Positions 23,150-35,060 of a stretch of DNA of 64,000 nt are shown here, piece after piece. A program made the translations under genes and the position numbers. Numbering within the stretch: position 1 is the stretch's first letter; each line of letters opens with the position of its first letter. The notes under the pieces are model-generated. The model ran no database searches, had not been told where the DNA came from, and worked only from the letters and a program-made list of their open reading frames with translations. Origin of the DNA: Perognathus longimembris pacificus (taxonomy: Eukaryota; Chordata; Mammalia; Rodentia; Heteromyidae); NCBI RefSeq assembly GCF_023159225.1, contig NC_063168.1:53423398-53487397 (forward strand). Reading direction: 5' to 3'.

Positions 23150-24412
23150 CATGAAATACTATGAATCTCCACCTAGCACAAGCCATGAAGAGGATGTAGC
23201 TGTATCATTGCGTTATAAAAGTGAGAATGTGTTCCTCTCTGAGTTATACTCATCACCCTGCCCTATGCATAACATTTTCCACTTTTAAACTCTTCTCCCG
23301 GCATATCATTTCAAGGACATCTTCAGATCCATATGTACAAGAGTTTCCACACATTATTTGAGGCCTTTTTATATTTCATAATAATTTACTAAATTTACTA
23401 AAATACTTGCTTTGAGTTTTCTAAGCTGAAAAGTCTGAGAAGCACAGTCAGCCATAATACTTTAGCTTCAAGTTCCAAGGTCTTCATGTCTTCATTTATT
23501 CTATCTTGCTACAGATAGAGACATCCCTGCAGATTCCTTCATCTTCGAAAATGCATTAGAATGATTCACAGAAGAAGTATTGTCACATATAGTTATATTA
23601 TAAGAAAAGGAGACAAATTAGAGTCAACCAAAGGAAGAGATGCACAAGAATTAGCTTGGAGGGCTCCAAATGTGAAGCTCTCTCATTTCCCTCAGAAAGC
23701 AAGACTATCCAAAAAGCAATGCCCACAAAGAAATCTCACTTCAATATCCAGAGTTTTTGCTAGGATTTCATGACTAGGCATGACTAGATGAATGAATTAT
23801 TGTCCATGTGACTTGAAATCTAGCCTCTTCATTCTTCAGGTGTTGGAATGATATGGAGACTGGGTGATATATCAGGTGGCTTAGTGCTCAAACTTCCTAA
23901 TCGTGTGATTCATCTTTCTGGTGTCATCAGGCCCCATCTTGAATTATCCCATTAGCATAAACTACCAAATATTAACTCAGTAGATTACAATGAATACCAA
24001 CAGATATGTGTATTTCATATTACAGACTTGTAATTCCCAGTCTTTAATGGTTACCCCCATACAGCCATTAACAGAGGCTAGCCAAATTCTTTATTACATG
24101 TATTTAATTTATGTCAGTACATTATTAAAGTTGCAGCCATTGGGTTATTTTATTACTATCTTTAATATTTATAATAAATCAAGGAAATATCTCATCTTTT
24201 CTCTAGTAAGTAACATAAAATGCTTAATTTATTATAACCCAGTAATATAAAATAGGGTTTTCAATACATGGATTTTTAACAACTTATATTATGTTTGATG
24301 AGAACCCAAGTATTTATGAAACTAAAAACTAAGTTTAACTGACTATTGTGGTTTAAAAAAGCATGATGGTGGATTAATGCTTAAAATTATTATATTTAAT
24401 ATTTGCAACAAT
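23150..24412. other. Unannotated AT-rich sequence
   Basis: No gene or repeat family recognised. The 86-codon frame at 23990-24250 is in AT-rich DNA and has no domain. Confidence 0.5.
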
Positions 24413-24422
24413 TAAAGAATTT

Positions 24423-24657
24423 AGCCAGGTACCAGTGGCTCACACATGCAATCCTAGCTACTCAGGAGGCTGAGATCTGAGGGTTGTGGTTCAAAGCCAG
24501 CCTGGACAGGAAAGTCCATGAGATTGTTGTCTTCAAAAGCCAGAAGTGGAGCTGTGGCTTAAGTGGTAGAGTGCTAGCCTTGAGCACAGAAATTTAGGGA
24601 CAGCACCCAGCCCCCGAGTTCAAACTGCAGGGCAGGCACAGAAAAATAAAAATAAAA
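24423..24657 (+). mobile_element. Chimeric SINE (B1-like + tRNA-like right monomer)
   Basis: The left half has AGCCAGGTACCAGTGGCTCA, ACTCAGGAGGCTGAGATCTG and GGTTCAAAGCCAGCCTGG. The right half has GTGGAGCTGTGGCTTAAGTG, GTGCTAGCCTTGAGCACA and CCCCGAGTTCAAACTGC, then an A-rich tail. Flanking direct repeat TAAAGAATTT at 24413-24422 and 24658-24667 shows that both halves inserted together. Confidence 0.9.
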
Positions 24658-25107
24658 TAAAGAATTTTCCTGTATGATTTCATGTTTTGTTTTAAAAATA
24701 AACTACAAAAAGCTTTTGTTACTATTTGGAAACATTGTTTTGCAACTAATCCATTGCAAAAATCTCTAACCTTTATGTATTCCAAGTATATAAAAAGTTA
24801 GTTGGCAAAAATCACAATATGTTTTCTTTTTTTTAACATTGGAATTATAAAATAAGACTTAGGTTTCTATTAGAATGTTTCCAGAGATAATAAAGTCATA
24901 AGTTGAGTAAATGGTTCCAGCACAGAACTCCACAGCATCAATGATAGAAAATGGAACTGAAATCTATTTAAAGGACCATCACGCCAATCTATTCATTTAT
25001 TCTTTTATAAGTAACTGAACTATCATTTACACTCTGTCAATACTTTTGCTTTAATTTTTTTTAGTCAACCTTATAGAAATATAATTAAGATATAATAAAC
25101 TGTATAG

Positions 25108-25152
25108 GGGCAGTTGGATTTATTTACAAGGGCAGTCTGGATTTATTTACAA
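25108..25152 (+). repeat. Tandem duplication of a 22/23-bp unit
   Basis: GGGCAGTTGGATTTATTT and GGGCAGTCTGGATTTATTT, each followed by ACAA, lie head to tail and differ by one or two positions. Confidence 0.85.
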
Positions 25153-25321
25153 CGTCCTTATAGACTACATGAAATTATCAATAAAGGAAGATGGATGCCC
25201 GCAGCCTTCCAGAAAGATACAAGAAATATATGTGTCTGTCTCATCATGTACAAAATGATTTTGTAGGCTGTAAATGGCTTATAGGCTGAATGTTTTCCAC
25301 AATGCAAAAGAATTTGAGCAT

Positions 25322-25323
25322 GC

Positions 25324-25357
<34 letters not shown>
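25322..25357. repeat. (CA)n microsatellite
   Basis: About 17 CA units with an early CACG variant. Confidence 0.95.
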
Positions 25358-25363
<6 letters not shown>

Positions 25364-26453
25364 ATGATCACAAAAGAGTCTTCCTTCCATCATTATTCCC
25401 AGTCATCACAAATGTATATTTTATCACTACAGCTTTGTTTGCATTTTCTAAAGTTAAATACATGGAATTATGCACTATACATCCTTGTGGCTCTATTTTT
25501 GCTTCATATATTTCAGGGCTCTGTCTTGAGGTATGTACACGCTTGTGTTTGTTTTCTACTTCTGATGAATTATTTTTGTCATTCTTTTTAACCAATCTTT
25601 TATTTGAAGTCTATTTTATCTGAAAGTCTTGGAGCTCACCGTTTTCCCAACACATCTATCTAATCAAGGTAGTTTCAAGACATTCACCTTTTTTTCATTT
25701 CATTGCCTTCTCTTTGGGTCATATGAAGTTAAGCTTGCCTTTCCATCCATTCTATCAATTTCTACCTCTTAATTGGTGTTGCCAGTGAATTAACATTGCA
25801 AATGAGTACTCAACTATTATGGGTACCACTAAGACACAGGCAGGCCTCCTGCAACGCTGGCAAAAGAAGAAATAATGAATCTTAGTACTAACAAAAACCA
25901 CAACGACAAACACGCAAACATGTACACTTAGAAAAACAAATAAGGGAGATTTAAATTGAATTTAACAGAAAACTTTCAAACCTCAGTAAAATTGAAATAA
26001 GCCAGCTGTGAGCACTCCAGAAGACAAAATTCACTTTGTGTTTCAACAGTTTGAGCATATTTCACTCCAGTGTCATAACCACAGTCTTATCAGCCTGATG
26101 GGTTTACTGGGTTCAGGAACCCCTTCACCATTCAAATATTTTTGTTTTACAGTTGTTTGATAAAATTGAGGAAATAAATTCCTCACAACAAATCAAGGCA
26201 TTCTAGAGGGACCATTTTTATTCCTGAAATAAAACTGTATAAAACAATATATCAAGCAAAGTTCTCTCTTCCTGAAACTCTTGTCAGTGAAAGTCAGAAA
26301 CAAATTAATGCCTCACACTTTCAGAGCTTCTGTTAAAAACATAATCCAATGTTTTCTATGGAAAGATTCATCAACTCAGTTCAAACAAGAAAAGTCTGAT
26401 TCATTTTCTTTCTAATGTGCATTTTTTTAAATGAATTGATGGCTAATACACGA

Positions 26454-26757
26454 GAAAAATAGTACTTAGGGCTTGAACCTGGGATCTCTCACTTATTAGA
26501 CTTGCACTGTACCATTTGAGTCAAGCCCATAGCCATTTAGTTTAGGCATTTTTTATGAAAGGTCTTACCCTTTTGTCACTGCCAAGATCCTTCTATCTAC
26601 AGCCTTCCACATTGTCAAGATCAAAAAAGTGCACCACTATGTCTGGCTTAAAATGGGATCTTACCAACTTTTTGCCTGAACTAGCCTCAAACTGTGATCC
26701 TCAATCTCTTACTCCTGAGTGACTAGAATTACAGGTATAAGTCACTGAATCCAGCTG
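26454..26757 (-). mobile_element. Old B1 + tRNA-like composite SINE
   Basis: On the plus strand the right end reads as an inverted B1 (CTCAAACTGTGATCCTCAAT, then CTAGAATTACAGGTATAAGT). The left end is an inverted tRNA-like unit (GCTTGAACCTGGGATCTC, ACCATTTGAGTCAAGCCC). Strong divergence and about 120 bp between the halves indicate an old copy, perhaps with an insertion. Confidence 0.65.
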
Positions 26758-28060
26758 ACTAACCTGAATAATTTTCTTTAATGTTTTGTATGGATTTTTG
26801 ACTCTCAATGAAAAAAAATAATATTTCAACCCATCTTTGTAGGCCCTAGTTAAAACTCATTACTTTCCTGAGCTCTCTAGATTACTCGAGTCCTCAATCA
26901 TCTCCTCTTTCACTGAGTTTCTATACCATTTGTCTGTCTAATCCATTTATTTTGATACTACTTGGGAAACTGCCTAGAAATCCTAACCAACTGTAATTTA
27001 TGGTAAAAAAAAAATGACTAGAAATTAACTGACGAGTCTTCTATGCCTCAAGCAAGAATACAGATTAGCTCTCACATTTCATCAAGAAGCAGAAAAGTAA
27101 TTTTAAATGGTTATTGCATTTTGTCCAATACCATACTTGATAGCAGCAAGAGCCATCTGTGTAAAGTAGAGAACATTTCTCAGTAGAACTTCTGTCCAAA
27201 AGAGAGTTCTGGTTCTACAGATGCAATGTAATTTACCACAACACATCACCTCCATCTTACAAACATAGCCTTGTCCAGGTGAGATAGCCTTAAGAAATTC
27301 AATATTCTAAGTATTTTTATAGTAACTTGGATTAAAGTTACACTTACATCATTTATTTTATTTATTTATAAACCAAAGGCAAAAAGTCTGAGTTTTTTTA
27401 ATAATGCATGTCTTCAAAATTATTTTAATGTTTTGAGTTTACTACAAGACAGAGAAGTAAATAAAAGATACAATTCATTTTGAAAAAAAAAAGGAAATTC
27501 AATATTCTTTGTTCTTTGCACCAAATAAACTTCAGATGTATGTAGACTCCTAAGAAAATCTTCCCATACTCCAATGCTGATGGAGAGAAAAAGATAGTAA
27601 CTATGACCTGTTTTTCCATAACTAGTATCTAGTAATTCAATCTTCTCTCCATCTCTGATGTACCTCTAGATTCAGCTTCATTTTGTGGTTGAAAAGCAGA
27701 TAGGGCTTTTCAATGAGGCAGATGTCAAGTGGCCTCTGGGTTGAGAAGAGTTCAAGTACCCACGGTGCACATGCAAAATGGATGGTACCCTGACCTGCAC
27801 TGTGGTATTATTGTATTGTATTCCTACTAAACCCCCTTCTCTCCACAGCTCATTTGACTTTCCGCACATATGAATTGCCTGTAGGGAGCTGGGAGCTTTC
27901 CTTGTTACCCTTGGTCAGGAGGGAGAGGTAGAATATCCAATAATTCGAACAGCATGAACATCACTCAGTTCTTCCTGGTGCCAGACCTCAAGTATAAAGA
28001 GTATAAACTGGTGCTTACCAGCCTCTTGGCAGCTAGAACCTTAGTAATTCTCACCACTGA
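26758..28060. other. Unannotated sequence
   Basis: No gene or repeat family recognised. AT-rich, with short frames only. Confidence 0.5.
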
Positions 28061-28061
28061 T

Positions 28062-28262
28062 TCGTCACACGTTGTGCACCAGGCCTTGTGCTATATGTCT
28101 TTTAAATATGTTATCTCATTAACCTCTTCCCAGCAACCTTTCCCAGGAAACTTGGGCTCAAGGTTATATGATTTTCACAAGGTCTCACAGACAGTAAATG
28201 ACAGAACCAGGATTTAAAACCAACCTATTTTGTTGCCAGAACCCATGGTCTTAATCTCCATG
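28062..28262 (-). mobile_element. MIR-type SINE fossil, inverted
   Basis: The plus strand follows the MIR reverse complement: CACCAGGCCTTGTGCTATAT, GTTATCTCATTAACCTC, CTCAAGGTTATATGATTTTC, GGTCTCACAGACAGTAAATG, ACAGAACCAGGATTTAAAAC and CCCATGGTCTTAATCTCC. Confidence 0.8.
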
Positions 28263-28371
28263 GCATGCAATAGATTTAATCACTTTACAAAATGTTTCTT
28301 GATGTGACTTTGCAGTTATGAAGACTAAAGTTCACAGCTTACTTTTCCTTCTTTTTGCTCTTTGTCCCCCT

Positions 28372-28450
28372 GGACTTCCTAAAGTCCAATTTCCCCATCT
28401 ATAAAAGGTAATAGCACCTTCTTCCAAAGAGTGTTATAAAGTATTTGAAG
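28372..28450 (+). mobile_element. MIR 3' half
   Basis: CCAATTTCCCCATCTATAAA, AGGTAATAGCACCTTCTTCC and AAGAGTGTTATAAAGTATTT match the MIR core 3' half. Confidence 0.7.
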
Positions 28451-28767
28451 CTACATGGTCTCAGTCACAACCTCTATCCTCACTACTTTCCTGCTTGAGC
28501 CAATCCCCCACCTTCTATACTAGGGTACACAGAATCTCTATAGTGTGGATCCAAGAAGAATGTGTGCTAAGCAGAATCCAGAATCTTATACTTGCATTCC
28601 CTTGATATCTCTGGAAATCCTGGAAGAAAATTCATGGGCTGACTGCTTATAAGTATCTACCAACGATACCCCTCTCCTCAATCATTACAAGGTCTTCAAT
28701 TTCATGGTAGGGTATTAAGACCACAAGTGAAAACACCTGTAAGAGCAGTTTAGAAAATGTAATGAAA

Positions 28768-28970
28768 GGGGCTGAGAATATGGCTTAGTAGTAGAGTGCT
28801 TGCCTAGCACGCATGAGGTCCTGGGTTTGATGTCTCAGCATCACATAAACAGAAAAAGCCAGAAGTGGTGCTGTGGCTCAAGAGGTAGCGTGCTAGCCTT
28901 GAACAAAAAGAAGCCAGGGACAGTGCTCAAGCCCTAAGCCCAAGCCCCAGGAGTGGCAAAAAAAAGGAAA
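28768..28970 (+). mobile_element. Dimeric ID-like SINE, older subfamily
   Basis: Left monomer GGGGCTGAGAATATGGCTTA, linker ACATAAACAGAAAAAGCCAG and right monomer GGTGCTGTGGCTCAAGAGGT. Several CpG-type decays (GGTTTGATGTC in the B box). Perfect 16-bp TSD AGAAAATGTAATGAAA at 28752-28767 and 28971-28986. Confidence 0.95.
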
Positions 28971-29255
28971 AGAAAATGTAATGAAACACTTGAAATATAC
29001 AAAATCTAATCACTGTGGGGAGGGGAATCTTGTCATAGATCCAAGAGCACTAGACCCTCAAGGGAACAAGGAGAAAGAAGAAAACAAATTTGAATTCGGG
29101 TACCATCTCAGCTCCTGATCTAACTCTATTTGTAAAACCTATGGTTCTGGAGAAATTTACAACTGAGAAAGGGTGGGGTGTCGTGTGGGCTTCGAGATGG
29201 GGGATAGTACCCAATATATGAGGGGCACCTCAAGCCCTTTCACAGTCCACATACG

Positions 29256-29296
29256 CAAGCGCACGCGCGCACACACACACGCACACACCGCACAAC
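29256..29296. repeat. Mixed (GC/CA)n microsatellite
   Basis: AAGCGCACGCGCGC leading into AC units and a GCACACACCGC end. The CpG content of the array is unusual in this AT-rich window. Confidence 0.85.
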
Positions 29297-29874
29297 TTAC
29301 ATGCACCACATGGGCACATGCATGCACCAGTGTTGCCCGCTTTCTACCTGCCCATTGGCCTCTTTAACACTCATTTCAGTAATCAGACCAATGTCACAGT
29401 ATTTCAGTGCTTACATAAAAGAAGTCCTTACTTTATGTTATAATGGCTCTAAAATATAAGAGAAGTGATGTTGGCAGTTAAGCTATGCCAAAGAGAAACT
29501 GAACATGTGTTCCCTACAATCATCCCACATACTTCCAAGAAGAAGTATCAACAGAGTACAGTAAGGTATTTGAGGAGAGAATAAGAGATCACATTTCACA
29601 TGTTCAGTTAACTTTTTATTATAGTATAGCAGGCCAGTTGTTCTATGTTGTTGTGATTATTATGTATCATTGTCAATCTCTTACTGTGCCTGATTTGTAA
29701 ATTAAACTTTACCCTAGGTATGTATGTACAGGAAAAATCATATCATATGTGGGATTTGGTATGATTCATGGTCTTAGTCATCAAACTGGGTTTTAGAAGG
29801 CATCACTCATAGAGAAGATACAAAGGAACTACTGCATTCATTTATTCATTCATTTATTTTCTTTCTTTATCTCT

Positions 29875-29909
29875 CACAAACACACACATACACACATACA
29901 CACACACAA
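29875..29909. repeat. (CA)n imperfect microsatellite
   Basis: CACAAACACACACATACACACATACACACACACA-type array with CATA interruptions. Confidence 0.85.
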
Positions 29910-31427
29910 GAGAGATAAAGATAAGCTCCACAGTAGCTTAATGTTTGCATATCTAGTGCATGGAGACACATGGTGGATACGTGACAAATGAATCAACTAC
30001 TTAGCTGAACATCATACTTGTGAATTGTGGATGTGGAATTGAGAAAACTTAGTAACCACCAATGTTGGATTACAATATGTGTGTACACATATTGTGTACA
30101 ATATGTGTGTACACTGTACACTTTGGGCATCTTTCTATTTGCACACCCATTTAACTGGTAGTTAGGTACACTGTTAAAGATTGCACGCCATACACCTGCT
30201 CAGTCATTGAGCCCTCTGGAGGAAAGATTACCTCCCTACTACTGAAGCCTATGAGAGTCTCCTCCATGAGTCCATGGTAATACATTTGTGCCCCTGCAGA
30301 TGGTGGATAAGCCAAGCCCAGGCTGCCTGGGAATTCCGTAAATGGATGTGCCAAGTCCTGCTAGGCCCCCAAGGACCCAGCTTGTCATCATCATCTCTGG
30401 CACACACACAGCAGGAAAACCAGAGCCATATTACTTGAACTTGAATCAATCAATAATTGAGTATTTTCCTTCTCTTTTTCCCTCCAAGACCAGAAGCAGC
30501 CAAGAATGTGCTGAGAGAATGTGTGGGTTTGTTTTCATATGCAGCTTTGATTTCTTCATCTGGGCCATCTTCACAGTATACAAACATCATGGATACTGGC
30601 TCAGACAGAAGACTCAGCTGCTGAAATTTAGAACTACACAGTGAGCAGGCATTACCTCTCGCCTCATGAGATCTCTGGAATCAGAGGTGGTGAGATGGGG
30701 ATGAGATATGTGGGTTCAGTAGAGTTTGAAATTTATTTACCACACATGGAAAAGCAATTTGTTTTCATATATGTCATGATCATGAAAAACAGAGATGAGC
30801 TGTGAATGCTTTACCTCTTCTCCTTTAGAACCTCCTCTTCCTGTTCTAGCAAATGACTTTGATCAGAAAATCTTTTGCACTTTACTCCATTGCAAATAGC
30901 TATCAAAAGGCTTCCTGTTTCCATTTTGAAATTAGAAATAATAACCATATGTGTATTCTTCGTGTTTATCATTTCTAAGTGAGTTATAATAAATAAGGAT
31001 TCTTTTATATTCAGGGGAGAAAAAGGAAGTCAACATTCACCTTTCCTCACTCAAGTTTGTTTTTTTTTTTCTGACAGCAAAGCTCAGCCTCTTTTTTTTC
31101 CTCTAGTGCAGCAAACAAATACCATCAGTCAATTCTAATTATTGTATAGACTAATTACAAAGACAAAAATGTTAAAAATAAAATTTTATGATAACCTTTT
31201 AAGGAAGAGTTTTAAACTAATACCTGTGAAACAAGAGCTTCTATTCAGAGAACAACTCCCAGGCAATTATGTTTAATGATCAAGATCCAGCATTCATTAG
31301 GTTCTGAATCCTAGTTTTAATACTCCTGAATGAGTCACTTTACCCCCCTGAGTCTCCACTTTTTTCTTTCCAGAAGAGAAGATTTAAATGGTACCTACTG
31401 TCATGGGCTATTATCAAAAGTAAATAG

Positions 31428-31633
31428 GGGGCTGGGAATATAGCCTAGTGGCAAGAGTGCTTGCCTCCTACACATGAAGCTCTCGGTTCGATTCCCCAGC
31501 ACCACATATATGGAAAATGGCCAGAAGGGGCGCTGTGGCTCAGGTGGCAGAGTGCTAGCCTTGAGCGGGAAGAAGCCAGGGACAGTGCTCAGGCCCTGAG
31601 TCCAAGGCCCAGGACTGGCCAAAAAAAAAAAAA
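31428..31633 (+). mobile_element. Dimeric ID-like SINE, same sub-branch as the copy at 8.6 kb
   Basis: Shares CCTACACATGAAGCTC, ATATATGGAAAATGGCC, CCAGAAGGGGCGCTGTGG and GAGCGGGAAGAAGCC with the 8.6-kb copy. TSD AAAAGTAAATAGG at 31416-31428 and 31634-31646. A 95-codon minus-strand frame here is SINE. Confidence 0.95.
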
Positions 31634-31646
31634 AAAAGTAAATAGG

Positions 31647-31715
31647 GCAGGAGGTATGGCTCAAGAGGTAGAGCACCTGCTCTAGCAAGCATATGGCTCT
31701 ATATTCAAATAGCAG
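31647..31715 (+). mobile_element. Old ID-like monomer fragment
   Basis: GGAGGTATGGCTCAAGAGGT, AGAGCACCTGCTCTAGCAAG and a worn B box ATATTCAAATAGC fit a tRNA-like monomer, directly after the younger dimer. Confidence 0.6.
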
Positions 31716-31784
31716 TAATGAAAAACATTAAGTAAGGAGTAAACCAATATAATAACTAGTTACTTAGCACATAGTACGTGCTTA

Positions 31785-32149
31785 TGATGGTTAATCTTGA
31801 TTGTCAGCCTGGTTGGCTTGATAAATGCCTAAGAGATTAGTACAACACTGAAGGAGTGTGAGGGGATTTCCAGAGAAGACTAAGGGAGGGAAGACCTTAC
31901 CCTGAATATGGGCAGCACCACCCCACGGGCTGGGGTCACAGATGAAATAAAGGGGGAAAAAAGATAAATCCAGACAGCATAGGCATTCTTTTGTTTCCTG
32001 GCCACCATGATGTGAACTGTTTCACTCTGCCCCAATCTCTCCACAATGGTGGACTGAAACCTCTGTATTTATACACTAATATAAAATTTTTCCTCCCTCT
32101 AGTGGTTCTGCTCAGTAATTTTGCCATGGGAACTAACCGACTGGACTAA
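31785..32149 (+). mobile_element. URR1-like DNA transposon (hAT-Charlie, non-autonomous)
   Basis: Matches the remembered layout of the rodent URR1 repeat: ATGGTTAATCTTGATTGTCA at the start, then AAGACCTTACCCTGAATATG, GGGCAGCACCACCCCACGGG, CTGGGGTCACAGATGAAATA, a CACAATGGTGGACTGAAACC block and an end TTTTGCCATGGGAACTAACC. No transposase is present. Exact termini and the 8-bp hAT duplication are not resolved by eye. Confidence 0.72.
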
Positions 32150-34479
32150 CATGGAGTTCGAAGTGATGACTACTTATTCACTATCATTTCTGTCCTCATC
32201 AGACCACAAGGAACAGAAAATAAGAGCCTTTGTCTACCCACCATCATCCCCAAACCTTCCTTCATTCACTTGCTCACCCTCGTCAGCTTAGTTAACTAAC
32301 TAGTGAGAGAAGATCTGCAAAATGCTCTAAGCTTGGAAAGACAGGCTCATGGATACAAGATGATAGTGGTGGTGCTATCAGAAAATGGCATTTCCATCCA
32401 TCTATATTTCCTTGCCATCCACTCACTCTACTGGAGTTTGTACTCAGGCTCAGGGATGTCCTCCTAGCAACAGGCTATCTCCTTGGCAACAATTTGACTT
32501 AGATTGGTCAGCAAAACTACCCAGTACCTGCCAACATCATAATATTAGGAAACTGATATTTGGGGAATATACATTGCTTTATTAAAGTCTCCCACATCTA
32601 GAGCAGGTGTCAGGTCAAAATGATGATCCTACCCATCCCGATACTCAAGAGTATATTCACAAACAATGACTACAGAAGCAGAGTGCAGAGCCCCAACTTC
32701 ACTAAGAATTACAAAACAAAGTAAACTTCTGGGTTTTGACATTCCTTAACAAATCAGATTAGGAACTGCATTATCCTTTGTGAATTAAAAAAAATTCCTA
32801 GCTATGTATGTTTTTCTTGTTTTATTGTAATTTTCTTCCTTGTACTATCTTAAACTTGGTGTTGATTATCTTTCTAATAATCATATTATAGATCACTTAC
32901 ATTATAATATATATTCAAAAAATTAATGTATATAATGACTTTAATAAACATTATGTGAATTTTTTTTAAACAACAAGACTTTCACAGCCACTCTGCTAAC
33001 TTGAATTTCAAGCCAATTGCTTGGTTATAACAACATGAATCAATTTGCCTAGATTCAGTTATATATATATACACACACACAATTTTCTCTATTTTCATGA
33101 CACCAGTGATGAATTTTTCAGTCTTCAGCTGCTTTGACAAGGGTAGTCCTACATTAAATTACCTTATTGTTTTCCTGCTTCATAGGAGCTAGGTTGGGGA
33201 AAAAAAATCGTTTGGCAGAACTTTTTACATGGTATTTCTCAAATCACAGAGGGGATTTACCATTTCCTCACAAGCTAGAATGCCTTTAGGATGTGTGCTT
33301 AACTGCATTCTCACCCCATCACACACGGCACAGAACTTACAAGCCCCGGTGGAGAAATTTAGGCCAATTTTATCATTAAATAAACTCTATAATGCCCCAA
33401 GAAGAGTCATTAACTTGTCTCCACTATAGACTATGCATCCAAATAGCCACCTCCCTTCTGTGGGTTCCCTCAGGGCCCTGGGTTTACTCCATACCTGACC
33501 CCCTGGCATAGGGGACAATTGGACTATTATATTTACACCAAGAGCTTGCAAGTTAAGCTCAATTCAGCTCTGTAAGTAAAGATGAAATTATAGGGCACCA
33601 AATATAGATTACTGTGACAATTTATTTGTCTTAAAGAGTGTTTAAGACATAGAATCAAACCCCATCAGGCTTTCATAGGTCACCTTTGTGTAATTACCAC
33701 AGAGGTCTGAAGAAAATTCTATATGGATGCAGTTTACAAACTCCATTGTTGGCCACAACATGTAGGTGGCCTGACAAAAGCCTCTCACTGCAGCCATGAC
33801 AATCTACCCCAACGCCTCCCTCCACATTGTGTTCTTAATGGGTTATATTATTGTCTTACTCAAAGCATCAATTTAAAACTTCCATTATTTCTCAAAAGTA
33901 AAATATATGAATATGAGTCTTACAACTGTTAAAAAAAACTTTGGTTATTTTTAGAGGAAATTGATGCTCATAAGAATTTGTAAGTTTTAGAGTCTGTCTT
34001 CTGATTTTCAATGAATTATCTCTTATGCATTATATAATTAAAATTGAATAATAATGATAATTATTTTAGTATAGTTGTACATTTTTAACTTATTATGAAT
34101 AATCAAAATATTAGCTACTATTTTTTCAGGTTGAAAAGTATTATTTTCAATATTTATTGAATTGACTTCCAACTTCCTTGACCTTTGTACTATCTTCATT
34201 TTTGATATAAGACCTAATACAACAGTGACATCGAAAAAGCCAAACTGCCTTTCTTACAGCTAAATATTAATCATCCTCTTTTCCTTTTGCTTGGAAAATA
34301 TTTTTATTTTTTATTCTTTTTCCTGTTCAATTTGACTCATTTAGATCACAGATATTTCTTTCTCATGGAATTCTTCTTCCATCATCAAACTATGTTCTGG
34401 TTCTAATGCTTCTATGCCCTTTTTCTAAGCAAGTAGATATTTGGGGGATTGCTATGCTATCAACACTTGGCCCTGCTGA
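32150..34479. other. Unannotated 2.3-kb AT-rich stretch
   Basis: Contains a small TA/CA repeat at 33060-33081. No gene seen. Confidence 0.5.
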
Positions 34480-34519
34480 TGGGCATTCATAAGACAATGT
34501 CTGAGGCCTCACCCCTGAC

Positions 34520-34600
34520 TCTTCAGATCCTATCACAATGCCTGACACATATGTAACCTATTATAGATATTGCTTAATGGGATAAATGAATCCATGAATG
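34520..34600 (+). mobile_element. L2 LINE 3' end fragment
   Basis: TCACAATGCCTGACACATAT, ATTGCTTAATGGGATAAATG and AATCCATGAATGACTAA resemble the L2 3' terminus. Confidence 0.55.
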
Positions 34601-34739
34601 ACTAATAAATCTTCCTCAAATGTTTCTTCACTAACCTAGGAATCAAATCTAAGTTCAAGTGTCATATCCTGAATAAAACCTGCTTAGCTGCTATTTTCCT
34701 TTTTATTCATATGTGGAATATCGCTTTTTCTGTTTTTTT

Positions 34740-34800
34740 TTAATAATTGTAGCCTCTCTGTACATCACTTTGACAATAAATAAAAGAATTAAAAAAATAA
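34740..34800 (+). mobile_element. Very short LINE-1 3' end
   Basis: GTAGCCTCTCTGTACATCAC followed by TTTGACAATAAATAAAAG repeats the L1 tail motif of this window. Only about 60 bp of the 3' end inserted or survived. Confidence 0.7.
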
Positions 34801-34925
34801 AATTCATCCCCCTCCCCCCCAAAAAAAGAATTTGTAAGCCAGCTGAACCAGTTCTATTCTAATTCTAGCTTTATTATCAACTCACAATCCAATATACATT
34901 CACCAAAACCACTGATGGTGTGAAA

Positions 34926-35060
34926 ACATGAGGAAGGGGAGAGAGAAGGAGATGAAGGAGGAGGAAGGGAAGGAAGGAAGAAAGGAGGGAATGAGGAGAA
35001 TAGATGCAAAAGGAAGGGAGAGAAGGAGAGAGAGGGAGAAAGGGATGGGAGAGAAGATGA
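34926..35060 (+). repeat. Polypurine tract
   Basis: About 135 nt rich in GGAAGG and GAGAGA blocks with isolated pyrimidines. Overlapping Ser/Pro/Leu frames on the minus strand are artefacts. Confidence 0.9.

Larger units (their letters stand above)
24668..26453. other. Unannotated 1.8-kb stretch
   Basis: Holds a small tandem duplication at 25108-25152 and a CA array at 25322-25357. A 105-codon frame at 25274-25591 starts in the CA array and has no domain. Confidence 0.5.
28987..31415. other. Unannotated 2.4-kb stretch with simple repeats
   Basis: Holds CA-type arrays at 29256-29296 and 29875-29909 and a repeated TG-rich palindromic unit at 30071-30114. Frames at 30151-30644 have no domain. 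Confidence 0.5.
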
